Under the pieces are notes generated by a model. The model ran no database searches. It was not told where the DNA came from and saw nothing but the letters and a program-made list of their open reading frames with translations. Made by a program: the position numbers and the translations under genes. Positions 34,449-43,450 of a DNA stretch of 64,000 nucleotides are shown here, piece after piece (the stretch's first letter is position 1; each line of letters begins with the position of its first letter). The DNA lies in NCBI RefSeq assembly GCF_003477525.1, contig NZ_QUDO01000005.1, positions 67,389 to 131,388 on the forward strand. The letters run 5' to 3'. The stretch comes from Ruminococcus sp. AF41-9 (lineage in GTDB: Bacteria; Bacillota; Clostridia; Lachnospirales; Lachnospiraceae).

Positions 34449-35762
34449 TTATTTTATCTTCTTTTCTTTTTCCGGTTCTTCCGTTTCTGGGGTCGTTTCT
34501 GTTCTGTGATGTCTCAGATTTTCAGAAATATGAGCATACTCAGAATCTTCCCAGTTGTTCAGTTCTTCGGAAATATTTGATTTTTCTGACGTGTTCTGTG
34601 CAAAAGCCCGGACATCCCGCCTATCTGAAGTACCCTGTTTATCTGAAGTATCTTGCTGATATGAAATACCCAGTTTATCTGAAATCTTCTCTGTGGAAAT
34701 CTCAGCATCCGGTTTCTTATCTGCTTCCGTATTTCGCTCCTGCGTTTCCATCTCCTGCGGGTTCTCTTTGTTTTTCTTCGAATCTGCTGTATGTTCCGGA
34801 TCTCGCTCTGATTCATCTGCATTTTTTCGTCTTCTGCGTTCAAGTGCCAGATGAAATTTCTTTTCCTCCAGATACGCACGTTCCCTGCTGATCCTGCGGA
34901 TATCTGCTCTCTTTTTCGCCATCACCCTCTGTACGATCACAGAAGGAGCAAAGATCAGAAACAGTGCTGCAGATATGACAAGGGAAATCCCGACTTTTGT
35001 CCCCGGAAAGCACAGTTTGTCTGTGCGCATCCATTCAAAGAAAAAACGTCCCAGCCCGTATCCTGCCAGATAGCGCATAAACAGTTCTCCATCGAACCGT
35101 TTTCTCCTGCGGATCGCAAGAATCACCAGCAGCAGGATCAGACACCAGATACTTTCATATAGAAATACCGGCTGAACCTGAATATAAGAAGTTCCATTGA
35201 TCGTCAGCAGGTTATCTCTCATGGTTCCGGATACTTCTCCTGAACGTACTGCTGAAACAGGAATCTGCATGGCAGTGATCCATTCTGTATATTCACCAAA
35301 GGATTCTCTGTTAAAAAAGTTTCCCCACCGTCCGATCACCTGTCCCAGAAGGATTCCCGGTGTCACGTTATCTGCCATCTTCAGAAAAGAAAGATCTGTC
35401 AGTCTGCAAAAAACCGCCGCAGCGATCACCGCAGCCAGAAGTCCTCCGTAAAATACATACCCTCCATTTCTGAGATCAAAGATTCCCTTCAGATTCTCAC
35501 TGTATAATCCCCAGGAAAAAATCACGTAAAACAGCCGGGAACCGAGCACTGAGGCAGCCAGCGAGATCAGCATCATATCCAGATACTTATTGGGATCTTC
35601 CTGATTTCTTCCTGCTTCGAGAAGTACCAGTCTCATCCCCAGAAGTGCCCCGGCTGCGATCAGAACCCCATAAATTGTAAATTCCATTCCGAAAATCCAG
35701 AATGATCTCGGCACATAAGGCAGTACCAGATCAATCCCCGGAAAACGAATTGACATTTCCAT
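34449..35762 (-). CDS. lgt: Prolipoprotein diacylglyceryl transferase with long charged C-terminal tail
   Basis: 437 residues; usual Lgt is 260-330. The membrane part (to about residue 285) has seven helices and the Lgt signature GRWGNFFNRESFGEYTE (about 146-162), with YGVLIAAGALLG and LYESIWCL, and the Arg-rich RTDKLCFPGTKVG loop. It transfers diacylglycerol to lipobox Cys of prelipoproteins. The extra 150 residues are highly charged: a basic helical stretch (VMAKKRADIRRISRERAYLE, FHLALERRRRKN), then an acidic, Glu/Lys/Thr/Ser-rich disordered end. The tail should be cytoplasmic; its role is unknown. It is 70 bases after ychF on the same strand. Confidence 0.93.
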   Translation of the reverse strand: MEMSIRFPGIDLVLPYVPRSFWIFGMEFTIYGVLIAAGALLGMRLVLLEAGRNQEDPNKYLDMMLISLAASVLGSRLFYVIFSWGLYSENLKGIFDLRNGGYVFYGGLLAAVIAAAVFCRLTDLSFLKMADNVTPGILLGQVIGRWGNFFNRESFGEYTEWITAMQIPVSAVRSGEVSGTMRDNLLTINGTSYIQVQPVFLYESIWCLILLLVILAIRRRKRFDGELFMRYLAGYGLGRFFFEWMRTDKLCFPGTKVGISLVISAALFLIFAPSVIVQRVMAKKRADIRRISRERAYLEEKKFHLALERRRRKNADESERDPEHTADSKKNKENPQEMETQERNTEADKKPDAEISTEKISDKLGISYQQDTSDKQGTSDRRDVRAFAQNTSEKSNISEELNNWEDSEYAHISENLRHHRTETTPETEEPEKEKKIK

Positions 35763-35832
35763 AAATCACCTTTTTACATTGTTTCGACCCGCAGTAAATA
35801 TCTTTTGCGGAGTCTGACATGACTGTTGAATT

Positions 35833-36930
35833 TTATACATTGAAGCGGAATAAAATCACATCGCCGTCCTGTACAACGTATTCTTTACCTTCCATTCTTA
35901 CAAGACCTTTTTCTCTGGCACCTGCGTAAGAACCACAGTCCAGAAGATCCTGATAATTTACAACTTCTGCCTTGATAAATCCTCTCTCAAAATCTGTGTG
36001 GATCTTACCTGCTGCCTGAGGAGCCTTGGTACCGATCTTGATAGTCCATGCTCGTGTCTCATCTTCACCGGCTGTCAGGAAGCTCATCAGTCCAAGAAGA
36101 TGGTAGCTTGCTTTTACCAGTTTCTCAAGACCGGACTCTGTCAGTCCCAGATCTTCCAGGAACATTTTCTTTTCATCATCATCCAGCTCGGAAATCTCTT
36201 CTTCGATTTCTGCGCAGATGACAAAGATTTCACTGTTCTGCTCTGCCGCATATTTGCGTACTGCCTGTACATGTTCATTACCTGCTCCGTCATCAGCCAG
36301 ATCATCTTCTGCAACATTTGCTGCGTAGATGACCGGTTTCCAGGTAAGCAGATTATAAACAGCCATCCAGCCTTCTTCGTCTTCATTCTCCAGTTCCATG
36401 GTAATTGCCATTTTACCGTCTTCGAGATGTGCTTTTACTTTCTGGAGGAAATCCAGTTCTTTGGCAGCTTCTTTATCCATACGTGCTGTCTTTGTTACTT
36501 TTGCAATTCTTCTTTCAAGGATCTCAAGGTCAGAGAAGATCAGCTCCAGGTTAATGGTCTCAATGTCACGAAGCGGATCAATGCTTCCATCTACGTGAAT
36601 AACATTGGAATCCTCGAAGCAGCGGACTACATGAACGATCGCATCTACTTCACGGATGTTTGCAAGAAACTGGTTTCCAAGACCTTCACCCTTGGATGCA
36701 CCTTTTACAAGACCTGCGATATCAACAAATTCAATGACCGCCGGTGTCACTTTCTTTGAATGATAAAAATCTCCCAGAAGTTTCAGTCTCTCATCCGGTA
36801 CCGTTACGACACCCACATTCGGGTCGATAGTACAGAATGGATAGTTTGCTGATTCTGCTCCTGCTTTTGTCAGTGAATTGAATAATGTACTTTTTCCAAC
36901 ATTTGGTAATCCAACAATTCCAAGTTTCAT
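35833..36930 (-). CDS. ychF: Redox-regulated ATPase YchF (Obg-like)
   Basis: 365 residues. G1 [34 protein letters not shown] (G3), and N-x-x-E (AANVAEDD) replacing NKxD as in YchF, which prefers ATP. The C-terminal TGS domain ends [15 protein letters not shown]. It binds ribosomes; known roles include stress and translation control. AAAGGATACC lies before the ATG. A 236-base gap upstream (36931-37166) holds nothing clear. Confidence 0.97.
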   Translation of the reverse strand: MKLGIVGLPNVGKSTLFNSLTKAGAESANYPFCTIDPNVGVVTVPDERLKLLGDFYHSKKVTPAVIEFVDIAGLVKGASKGEGLGNQFLANIREVDAIVHVVRCFEDSNVIHVDGSIDPLRDIETINLELIFSDLEILERRIAKVTKTARMDKEAAKELDFLQKVKAHLEDGKMAITMELENEDEEGWMAVYNLLTWKPVIYAANVAEDDLADDGAGNEHVQAVRKYAAEQNSEIFVICAEIEEEISELDDDEKKMFLEDLGLTESGLEKLVKASYHLLGLMSFLTAGEDETRAWTIKIGTKAPQAAGKIHTDFERGFIKAEVVNYQDLLDCGSYAGAREKGLVRMEGKEYVVQDGDVILFRFNV

Positions 36931-37166
36931 AATGGTATCCTTTCCTTTTGTGCTTTCTCCGGCACTGTTAATTAATATTATAATGTCAGGCTCAGAAGAG
37001 TTTTTTCTTCCGGACCGGCTATCCTGTGTATCCTGCGTATTTTATAAAATCGCCGCAGGTTATTGTCAGTACAACACGTTTTTCATTTTATCATAACGTT
37101 TTCTGTTTCGCAAGCCAGTATCAGTCACCTCAGTTAATGACACTCTGATTCCTACCGGCATTTTTC

Positions 37167-37902
37167 TTAATCCCTGGACATGATCATCAGCAGATTTCCG
37201 GAAGTATATGTCACCTTCGCAGTATCGTCCTTAATCTCATTACTTACAGTCAGTCCACTGTCTGCCACAGTCAGATGATGCCCATGCAGAGGATATTTAA
37301 ATCCCTCCAGCGTCAGTCCCGTCACATCGCCTCCCATGGAAAAGAAGGAGACATATTTTCCAAACTGTTCTTCTTTTTTTAATACAGTTCCGCTGGTGAT
37401 CAGCGTCATGTAATTGTACGCATCCACCAGAGCCACTTCTGTTCCCTGCTCCTGTGCCAGTTTCAGCAGTCCGAAATTTGCCATGAGATGATCTACTCTC
37501 TTTCCGGTTACTCCAAGGATTGCTATTTTTTTGCCCCTCGCCGGATTGCCAGATTCATCGCGGACTGCGTATCGGAATCGTCTTTCTCCGGTTTCAGACG
37601 TATGATTTCCAGATTTGTTTCTGTATGTTTCTCACAGCCTTCGGCCGCGGACGTTTTCGGATCCGTATTCTGCCGCCGTTCTTCCTGCTGTTTCAGAAAC
37701 AATTTTCCCGCTTCAGAAAGACTGTCAAAATCTCCGACTGCCACATCCGGCCGGATCTGATTTTCAGAAAAAATTCCAGTCCTCGATCTGCTGCGATCAG
37801 GCAGATTTTTTCTCTGCCTGTCTTTTCAATTTCTCTTTTTAAAAAATCGAGGGCAAAATCTCTCTGGATATCGCCCCCGCTTACAATTATCGTATCTGTC
37901 AT
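37167..37902 (-). pseudogene. thiN: Thiamine pyrophosphokinase, split by two 1-base deletions
   Basis: Three frames make one 245-residue ThiN. 37693-37902 gives MTDTIIVSGGDIQRDFALDF and CLIAADRGLEFFLK. 37523-37744 gives AVGDFDSLSEAG and LKPEKDDSDTQSAMNLAIRR. 37167-37484 gives MANFGLLKLAQEQ, VSFFSMGGDVTGLTLEGFKYPL and GLTVSNEI. GDFDS and DKDxTD-like (EKDDSDTQ) are the active-site motifs. Adding one A to the run at 37761-37764 and one to 37526-37532 restores LK-NQIRPDV-AVGDFDS and GAKK-IAILGVTGKRVDHLMANFG. Both sites are A/T runs, so sequencing error is likely. The enzyme makes thiamine diphosphate. It is the last gene of the priA-thiN operon, 8 bases after rpe. Confidence 0.88.
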
Positions 37903-37910
37903 GCTGTTCC

Positions 37911-38582
37911 TCAGTCAATTTCTCTGATAATGTCATTCATTCGTTCTTTCGCATGTCTCACATTGGAAACCAGGTCTCCGTTAAAGACATAAGAACCTGC
38001 AACCAGAAGATTAGCACCTGCCTTTAACACAGTTTCCATTGTCTCATCATTAATGCCGCCGTCAACTTCAATGTCCACATCCAGTCCCTCTGCATCAATG
38101 ATTTCTTTGAGTTCTTCAATCTTCTCCGTACATTCTTCTATATATTTCTGTCCGCCGAATCCCGGCTGTACAGTCATAACCAGAACCATGTCCACATCCT
38201 CCAGCATATGGCTGATGTCGTTTACCGGTGTTGCCGGTTTGATGGATACGCCCACGCGCACACCTGCTTCTCTGATCTGTTCGATCGTTCTCTCCAGATC
38301 CTCACAGGCTTCCGCATGAACAGTGATGGAATCTGCTCCGCACTTTACGAAATCCATGATATATCTCTCCGGCTCTGATACCATCAGATGTACATCAAAA
38401 AACAGTTTTGATTCCTTTCGAATGGATTTGATCACCGGCATACCGAAGGAAATACTTGGTACAAAGTCTCCGTCCATAACATCAATATGGAGCCATTCGA
38501 TTCCTTCCGCTTCCAAAGTTTTGATCTGTTCGCCCAAACGGTTAAAATCCGCCGATAAAATAGAAGGGCACAACTGATACAT
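37911..38582 (-). CDS. rpe: Ribulose-phosphate 3-epimerase
   Basis: 223 residues, a TIM barrel. LCPSILSADFNRLGEQI, HIDVMDGDFVPSISFG, DVHLMVSEPERYI, VLVMTVQPGFGGQKYI and VDGGINDET hold the metal and catalytic residues (His and Asp in HIDVMDG, Asp in VDGG). It interconverts Ru5P and Xu5P in the pentose phosphate pathway. It starts 2 bases after rsgA and leads into thiN. Confidence 0.97.
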   Translation of the reverse strand: MYQLCPSILSADFNRLGEQIKTLEAEGIEWLHIDVMDGDFVPSISFGMPVIKSIRKESKLFFDVHLMVSEPERYIMDFVKCGADSITVHAEACEDLERTIEQIREAGVRVGVSIKPATPVNDISHMLEDVDMVLVMTVQPGFGGQKYIEECTEKIEELKEIIDAEGLDVDIEVDGGINDETMETVLKAGANLLVAGSYVFNGDLVSNVRHAKERMNDIIREID

Positions 38583-38584
38583 AA

Positions 38585-39463
38585 TTAGAATCTCCTTTTC
38601 TCTTTAATCTCTTCATGTAATCCCAGATAATCCTCATATCTGAGACTGCTGATTTTATGGTTGCTCAACGCTTCTTTCACTGCACAGCCCGGTTCATGAA
38701 TGTGTCTGCATCCCTGAAATCTGCACTGGTCTTCATACTCCCGGAATTCCGGAAAATAATCTTTGAGTTCCTGTTCCTCAATATCTGTCAGATACAGAGA
38801 AGAAAATCCCGGTGTGTCCATCAGATAGGTATCTTTCCCTACAGGGATCACCTGCGAATGACGGGTGGTATGCTTTCCTCTTTTCAGCTTTTTGCTGATC
38901 TCACCGGTTTCCATCTGCACATTCTCCTGAAGTGCATTGGTGATGGATGACTTGCCGACACCGGAAGGTCCTGCCACCACTGTGGTCTTTCCCTTCAGGA
39001 TCTCTCTGATCTCTTCAAGCCCCTCTCCGTTAAAGGTGCTGGACAGGATCACCTGATATCCACAGCTTTTATACGTTTCATACAGAAACTCCAGTTCTTC
39101 CTCTGTTGCCAGGTCCTTTTTATTGAAACAGATCACTGCCGGAACATTTTCCTTTTCCATCATGATCAGAAAACGGTCCAGAAGCATGAAATTCGGCTTC
39201 GGATTCTCCATTGCAAAAATCACAAAAGCCTGATCCACATTGGCAACTGCCGGCCGTATCAGTGAATTTTTTCTTGGAAGGATGGCAGTCACGCTGCCCT
39301 CCTTCTCCTGTTCATCCAGAACCTCGATCTCCACATTGTCTCCGACCAGAGGTTTCCGGTTATCTTTTCTGAATATTCCTTTTGCCTTGCATTCATAAAC
39401 TTCATCATTCTCTGCGTAGATGTAATAAAATCCTGCAATTCCTTTGATTATCTTTCCCTGCAT
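38585..39463 (-). CDS. rsgA: Ribosome small subunit-dependent GTPase RsgA
   Basis: 292 residues. N-terminal OB fold, then the circularly permuted GTPase: G4 FNKKDL, G1 GPSGVGKSSITNAL, G3 DTPGFSSL. The C-terminal zinc site is CRFQGCRHIHEPGCAV. It acts late in 30S assembly. The frame starts ATG 39463, 3 bases after prkC. The order prpC-prkC-rsgA-rpe-thiN is conserved in Firmicutes. Confidence 0.97.
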   Translation of the reverse strand: MQGKIIKGIAGFYYIYAENDEVYECKAKGIFRKDNRKPLVGDNVEIEVLDEQEKEGSVTAILPRKNSLIRPAVANVDQAFVIFAMENPKPNFMLLDRFLIMMEKENVPAVICFNKKDLATEEELEFLYETYKSCGYQVILSSTFNGEGLEEIREILKGKTTVVAGPSGVGKSSITNALQENVQMETGEISKKLKRGKHTTRHSQVIPVGKDTYLMDTPGFSSLYLTDIEEQELKDYFPEFREYEDQCRFQGCRHIHEPGCAVKEALSNHKISSLRYEDYLGLHEEIKEKRRF

Positions 39464-39466
39464 AGA

Positions 39467-41665
39467 TTACTCTGCCTTGGCAAATGTGATAGAGTAATTT
39501 CCAAGTTCCTGATAGGTACCATTGATCTGCTCGGAAAGATAAAGAGTTCCTTCGCTGACTCCAGGTGCACCTGTGATGTCCAGATCATATGGAAATTCAA
39601 TTGTCTGACCTTCCAGTACTACAGAAGCTGTCGGAGTACCGTTTACATTCTGGATCAGTTCCAGACGGACCGGACCTCCGGAATAACCGGTCGGTGTGTT
39701 CAGAGTCTGTGTACATTTCCAGACTTCTCCATTGGCAATGGCTGCCTGCTGCGTGGCACTGTCGCTGCCTGAAGTCTGTGCTGTAGTGTCACTGCTGTCC
39801 GTACTCTGGTCATCAGTTCCCGGTTCCTGATCTCCTGTGCTTACTGTAAGCACTACATTTACAGTATCCGGATCTTCCCAGTTGCCAGCTTCCGGTTCCT
39901 GAGAAATCACCTCTCCTGCCGGTACATCTGTACTCTTTTCTTCCTGTACTTCTACATTCAGGAATTTACCAAATGTAGTAATAGCATCGTTCTTCGTCAT
40001 TCCCACAACACTCGGAACTTCTACGCTGTCGCCGTAATCAACACCACGGCTGACGATTAGTGTCACTGTGTCTCCGGAAGAAACAGAAGCTCCTGCTGCC
40101 GGTGTGGTATGATCTGCATATCCCGGATCTACCATCGGTGTACCATCATCATTCAGGTCACTGTATTCTTTCTGCACAGTTACTTTCAGTCCCATATCCT
40201 CTAATGTCTGCTGTGCATCCGAACCAGTCTGGCCGTCTACCTCCGGAATGGTGATCTGCTGAGCACCTTTACTGATGTAATATTTAATGGTTGTATACGG
40301 CTCTACTTTGCTGTCTACCGGAATATCCTGAGAAGAAATCTTTCCTTTTTCCTGTGTGGATACTTCCTCGCCCATTGCCTGAACACCAAGGTTGATCTCA
40401 TTGGTGATGGTCTTTGCTTCGTCCTCTGTCTTTCCTACAAGATTCGGTACAGTTACCATTCCGTCTTTATCCACGCCGGAAGACTCTGACTGTTCTGTCT
40501 TCTCAGAACTGTTTCCGCTGTTGCTTCCGATCAGTCCGGAAGCTTTTCCTGCTACAAGGATAATGCCGACAAGGATGATCACACCCATGATCAGCATGGC
40601 TATGGTCATCGCATGACCGCCGCCGTTTTTCTTTTTTTTCTTTTCGGATCTGACGCCCTTTTTCCTGCGGGAGGTTTCTTCCGGTTCGTCATCATAGTCT
40701 GTCTCATTGATCTCCTCTTCCAGTACCTCCGGCTCTGGTTTGGAAACCTGTTTCGGCATATGTTTGATCTCTCCCAGTTCTTTGTCTGAGATCACAACCG
40801 TCTTGGCATCTGTGTCTACGGAAGTAAGTTTTACAAAATCACCCTGTGGATCGATCAGGGAATGTTTCAGATCTGCGATCACGTCTTCCATATTCTGGTA
40901 ACGGCGGTCCACACTCTTCTGTGTACACTTCAGGATGATCTGCTCCAGGCTGTGTGGCAGTTCCGGTGTGTATGCACTTGGCGGAACCATTTCTTCCTGA
41001 AGATGCTTGATGGCGATCGCCACTGTGGTATCTCCGTCAAAAGGAACTTTGCCTGTGACCATTTCATACAAAGTGATACCTAAAGAGTAAATATCGCTCT
41101 TTTCATCACTGTATCCGCCTCTTACCTGTTCCGGTGAACTGTAATGCACAGAGCCCATCACATTCGAGCTGATGGTATTGGAAGAAGCTGCTCTTGCAAT
41201 ACCGAAATCCGTTACTTTTACTTTACCGTCCATGGAAATAATAATGTTCTGCGGCTTCACATCACGATGTACGATTCCATGACTGTGAGCAGCCTCGAGT
41301 CCCATAGATACCTGAATGGCAATACTGGTTGCTTCCTTTACAGAAAGCTTGCCTTTTTTGGAGATATACTCCTTCAGAGTGATCCCTTCGATCAGCTCCA
41401 TTACAATATAGTAGACTCCGTTATCATCGCCTACATCAAATACATTTACAATATTGGGATGTGTCAGAACTGCTGCTGCCTGTGCTTCACTTCTGAATTT
41501 CTTGATAAAGGTTGTGTCCTCCCGAAATTCTGGTTTCAGCACTTTTACTGCAACAAAGCGGTTGAGTTTATGATCTTTCGCCTTGTATACATCCGCCATT
41601 CCGCCGGTTCCGATCTTACCCAATATTTCGTAGCGTTCTGCTACGATCATTCCCGTCTTTAACAT
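39467..41665 (-). CDS. prkC: Ser/Thr protein kinase with three PASTA domains (PrkC/StkP type)
   Basis: 732 residues. Kinase domain residues 12-270: GKIGTGGMADVYKAKD, VAVKVLKPE, catalytic HRDVKPQN, TDFGIARA, then a membrane helix (about 352-375: MTIAMLIMGVIILVGIILVAG). Three PASTA units follow (VTVPNLVGKTEDEA, ITIPEVDGQTGSDA, VEVPSVVGMTKNDA), which bind peptidoglycan or lipid II outside. After a Ser/Thr/Asp linker there is an extra C-terminal domain of about 90 residues (EVWKCTQTLNTPTGYSGGPV to the end) that I do not recognise. It overlaps prpC by 7 bases, so the kinase and its phosphatase are made together. It regulates growth, division and germination. Confidence 0.96.
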   Translation of the reverse strand: MLKTGMIVAERYEILGKIGTGGMADVYKAKDHKLNRFVAVKVLKPEFREDTTFIKKFRSEAQAAAVLTHPNIVNVFDVGDDNGVYYIVMELIEGITLKEYISKKGKLSVKEATSIAIQVSMGLEAAHSHGIVHRDVKPQNIIISMDGKVKVTDFGIARAASSNTISSNVMGSVHYSSPEQVRGGYSDEKSDIYSLGITLYEMVTGKVPFDGDTTVAIAIKHLQEEMVPPSAYTPELPHSLEQIILKCTQKSVDRRYQNMEDVIADLKHSLIDPQGDFVKLTSVDTDAKTVVISDKELGEIKHMPKQVSKPEPEVLEEEINETDYDDEPEETSRRKKGVRSEKKKKKNGGGHAMTIAMLIMGVIILVGIILVAGKASGLIGSNSGNSSEKTEQSESSGVDKDGMVTVPNLVGKTEDEAKTITNEINLGVQAMGEEVSTQEKGKISSQDIPVDSKVEPYTTIKYYISKGAQQITIPEVDGQTGSDAQQTLEDMGLKVTVQKEYSDLNDDGTPMVDPGYADHTTPAAGASVSSGDTVTLIVSRGVDYGDSVEVPSVVGMTKNDAITTFGKFLNVEVQEEKSTDVPAGEVISQEPEAGNWEDPDTVNVVLTVSTGDQEPGTDDQSTDSSDTTAQTSGSDSATQQAAIANGEVWKCTQTLNTPTGYSGGPVRLELIQNVNGTPTASVVLEGQTIEFPYDLDITGAPGVSEGTLYLSEQINGTYQELGNYSITFAKAE

Positions 41666-42405
41666 GTTTCCACCTCATTTGCGAATGGTTCTATCAATAC
41701 AACTGCAATATTATCCTTGCCGCCGTTGCGGTTTGCCTCACTGATCAGAATCTTTCCTTTTTCTTCCAGATTCTTCTCTGTGTCTGAAATAATTTCCCGG
41801 ATCTGACTGTCTTCCACCATATTGCTCAGACCATCAGAGCACATCAGAATTACATTTCCCGGCTCCAGTTTCAGATCAAAGAAATCAATATCCACTGTCC
41901 GTTCCGCTCCCAGCGCTCTTGTGATGATATTTTTATCCGGATGGTTTCTCGCCTGTTCCGCGTTGATCTCTCCCATCCTGACCATCTCCTGCACTAATGA
42001 GTGATCCTTCGTTACCTGCAAAATCTGCTGGTTTACCAGATAGAGTCTGCTGTCACCTACATTTGCCACATAGGCATAATGTCCCACAATCGTGGCAACT
42101 ACCATTGTTGTTCCCATTCCGCGCAGATTCTCATCGTTCTGCGCCTGGGTAATGATCTCGGTATTGGCACTTTCAATGGCATGACGGATGACCTTTATCG
42201 GGTTGAAATCCGCATCCTGACGGATTTCCTCCACTACAGTCCCGACCGCATGAGAAGACGCATAATCACCTGCATTATGTCCTCCCATTCCATCCGCGAC
42301 AACAAACAGATTCGGAAGATTTCCAACCGGGTCCGCAGAGGCGAACACATAATCCTGGTTCATCTTCCGCTTCTGCCCGACATCAGTAGCTGAATATATC
42401 CTCAT
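41659..42405 (-). CDS. prpC: PP2C-type protein phosphatase PrpC/Stp
   Basis: 248 residues. Metal-binding motifs: VGQKRKMNQDYVF, VVADGMGGHNAGDYAS, GTTMVVATI, VANVGDSRLYLV, KDHSLVQEMVRMGEI, MCSDGLSNMV and GGKDNIAVVLI. It removes phosphates placed by PrkC. It starts one base after the rlmN stop (TGACATG). Confidence 0.97.
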   Translation of the reverse strand: MRIYSATDVGQKRKMNQDYVFASADPVGNLPNLFVVADGMGGHNAGDYASSHAVGTVVEEIRQDADFNPIKVIRHAIESANTEIITQAQNDENLRGMGTTMVVATIVGHYAYVANVGDSRLYLVNQQILQVTKDHSLVQEMVRMGEINAEQARNHPDKNIITRALGAERTVDIDFFDLKLEPGNVILMCSDGLSNMVEDSQIREIISDTEKNLEEKGKILISEANRNGGKDNIAVVLIEPFANEVETC

Positions 42406-42406
42406 G

Positions 42407-43447
42407 TCACTTCTCGCTTTCTGTTTTTTCCATATAGCTTTTTCTTAACTGTCCACAGGCACCGTCTATGTCACTGCCCATTTCCCTTCTAATAGTAACA
42501 TTAATTCCACATTTTTCAAGTTTTATTTTAAAATTCTCCACTGCCTGGCGGGTGGAACGCACATAAGAACGCTCCTTGATCGGATTCACCGGGATCAGGT
42601 TTACATGACAGTTGATATCCCTGATCCGTCCTGAAAGTTCCTGCGCATCCTGATCACTGTCATTGACTCCTGCTACCAGACTGTATTCAAATGTGATCCT
42701 TCGTCCTGTCTCTTCGAAATAATGACGACAGGCTGTAAGTATCTCATCCATGCTGTATTTTCTGGCAATCGGCATCAGTTCCTGGCGCTTTACATCGTTC
42801 GGTGCATGAAGGGAAAGTGCCAGAGTCATCTGAAGTTTCTCTTTCGCCAGTTCATAAATCTTCGGTACCAGTCCGCAGGTAGATACCGTCAGGTTTCGCT
42901 GGCTGATATGAAGTCCCCCGTCTTCTGTCAGAATATGTATGAAGCGAAGGAGGTTGTCATAATTGTCCAGTGGTTCCCCGGTTCCCATCACGACTACATT
43001 GGATACCCTTTCCCCTGTAAGTACCTGAATCCGGTAAATCTGATCCAGCATCTCAGAAGGAAGCAGGCATCTGGTCAGTCCCCCGATGGTAGAAGCACAG
43101 AAACGGCAGCCCATACGACAGCCTACCTGAGAGGAAATACAGACCGAGTTTCCATGTTTATAGCGCATCAGAACACTCTCGATCACATTTCCGTCACTGA
43201 GACGGAACAGATATTTCTGTGTTCCGTCCAGCTTCGATGTCTGTACATCCACGACTTCCAGGGCAGTGATCGGATATTCTTTCAGTTTTTCCCGCAGCCC
43301 TTTGGAAAGATTGGTCATCTCGTCATAGGAAGTTACCAGATGCTCATGCAGCCAGCTATAGATCTGCTTCGCACGGAAAGGTTTGTCTCCCAGTTCTGTC
43401 ATCAGTTCCTTTAATTCATCGATCGTCATCGACTTGATATCTGTCAT
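42407..43447 (-). CDS. rlmN: 23S rRNA (adenine2503-C2)-methyltransferase RlmN
   Basis: 346 residues. Radical SAM motif CRMGCRFCAST (C-x3-C-x2-C, about residue 113), GTGEPLDNYDNL, VSTCGLVP, and the acceptor Cys in DIDGACGQLR near the end. The N-terminal helical domain (RAKQIYSWLHEH) is typical. It methylates A2503 and some tRNA A37. It follows rsmB by 3 bases. Confidence 0.97.
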   Translation of the reverse strand: MTDIKSMTIDELKELMTELGDKPFRAKQIYSWLHEHLVTSYDEMTNLSKGLREKLKEYPITALEVVDVQTSKLDGTQKYLFRLSDGNVIESVLMRYKHGNSVCISSQVGCRMGCRFCASTIGGLTRCLLPSEMLDQIYRIQVLTGERVSNVVVMGTGEPLDNYDNLLRFIHILTEDGGLHISQRNLTVSTCGLVPKIYELAKEKLQMTLALSLHAPNDVKRQELMPIARKYSMDEILTACRHYFEETGRRITFEYSLVAGVNDSDQDAQELSGRIRDINCHVNLIPVNPIKERSYVRSTRQAVENFKIKLEKCGINVTIRREMGSDIDGACGQLRKSYMEKTESEK

Positions 43448-43450
43448 GAT

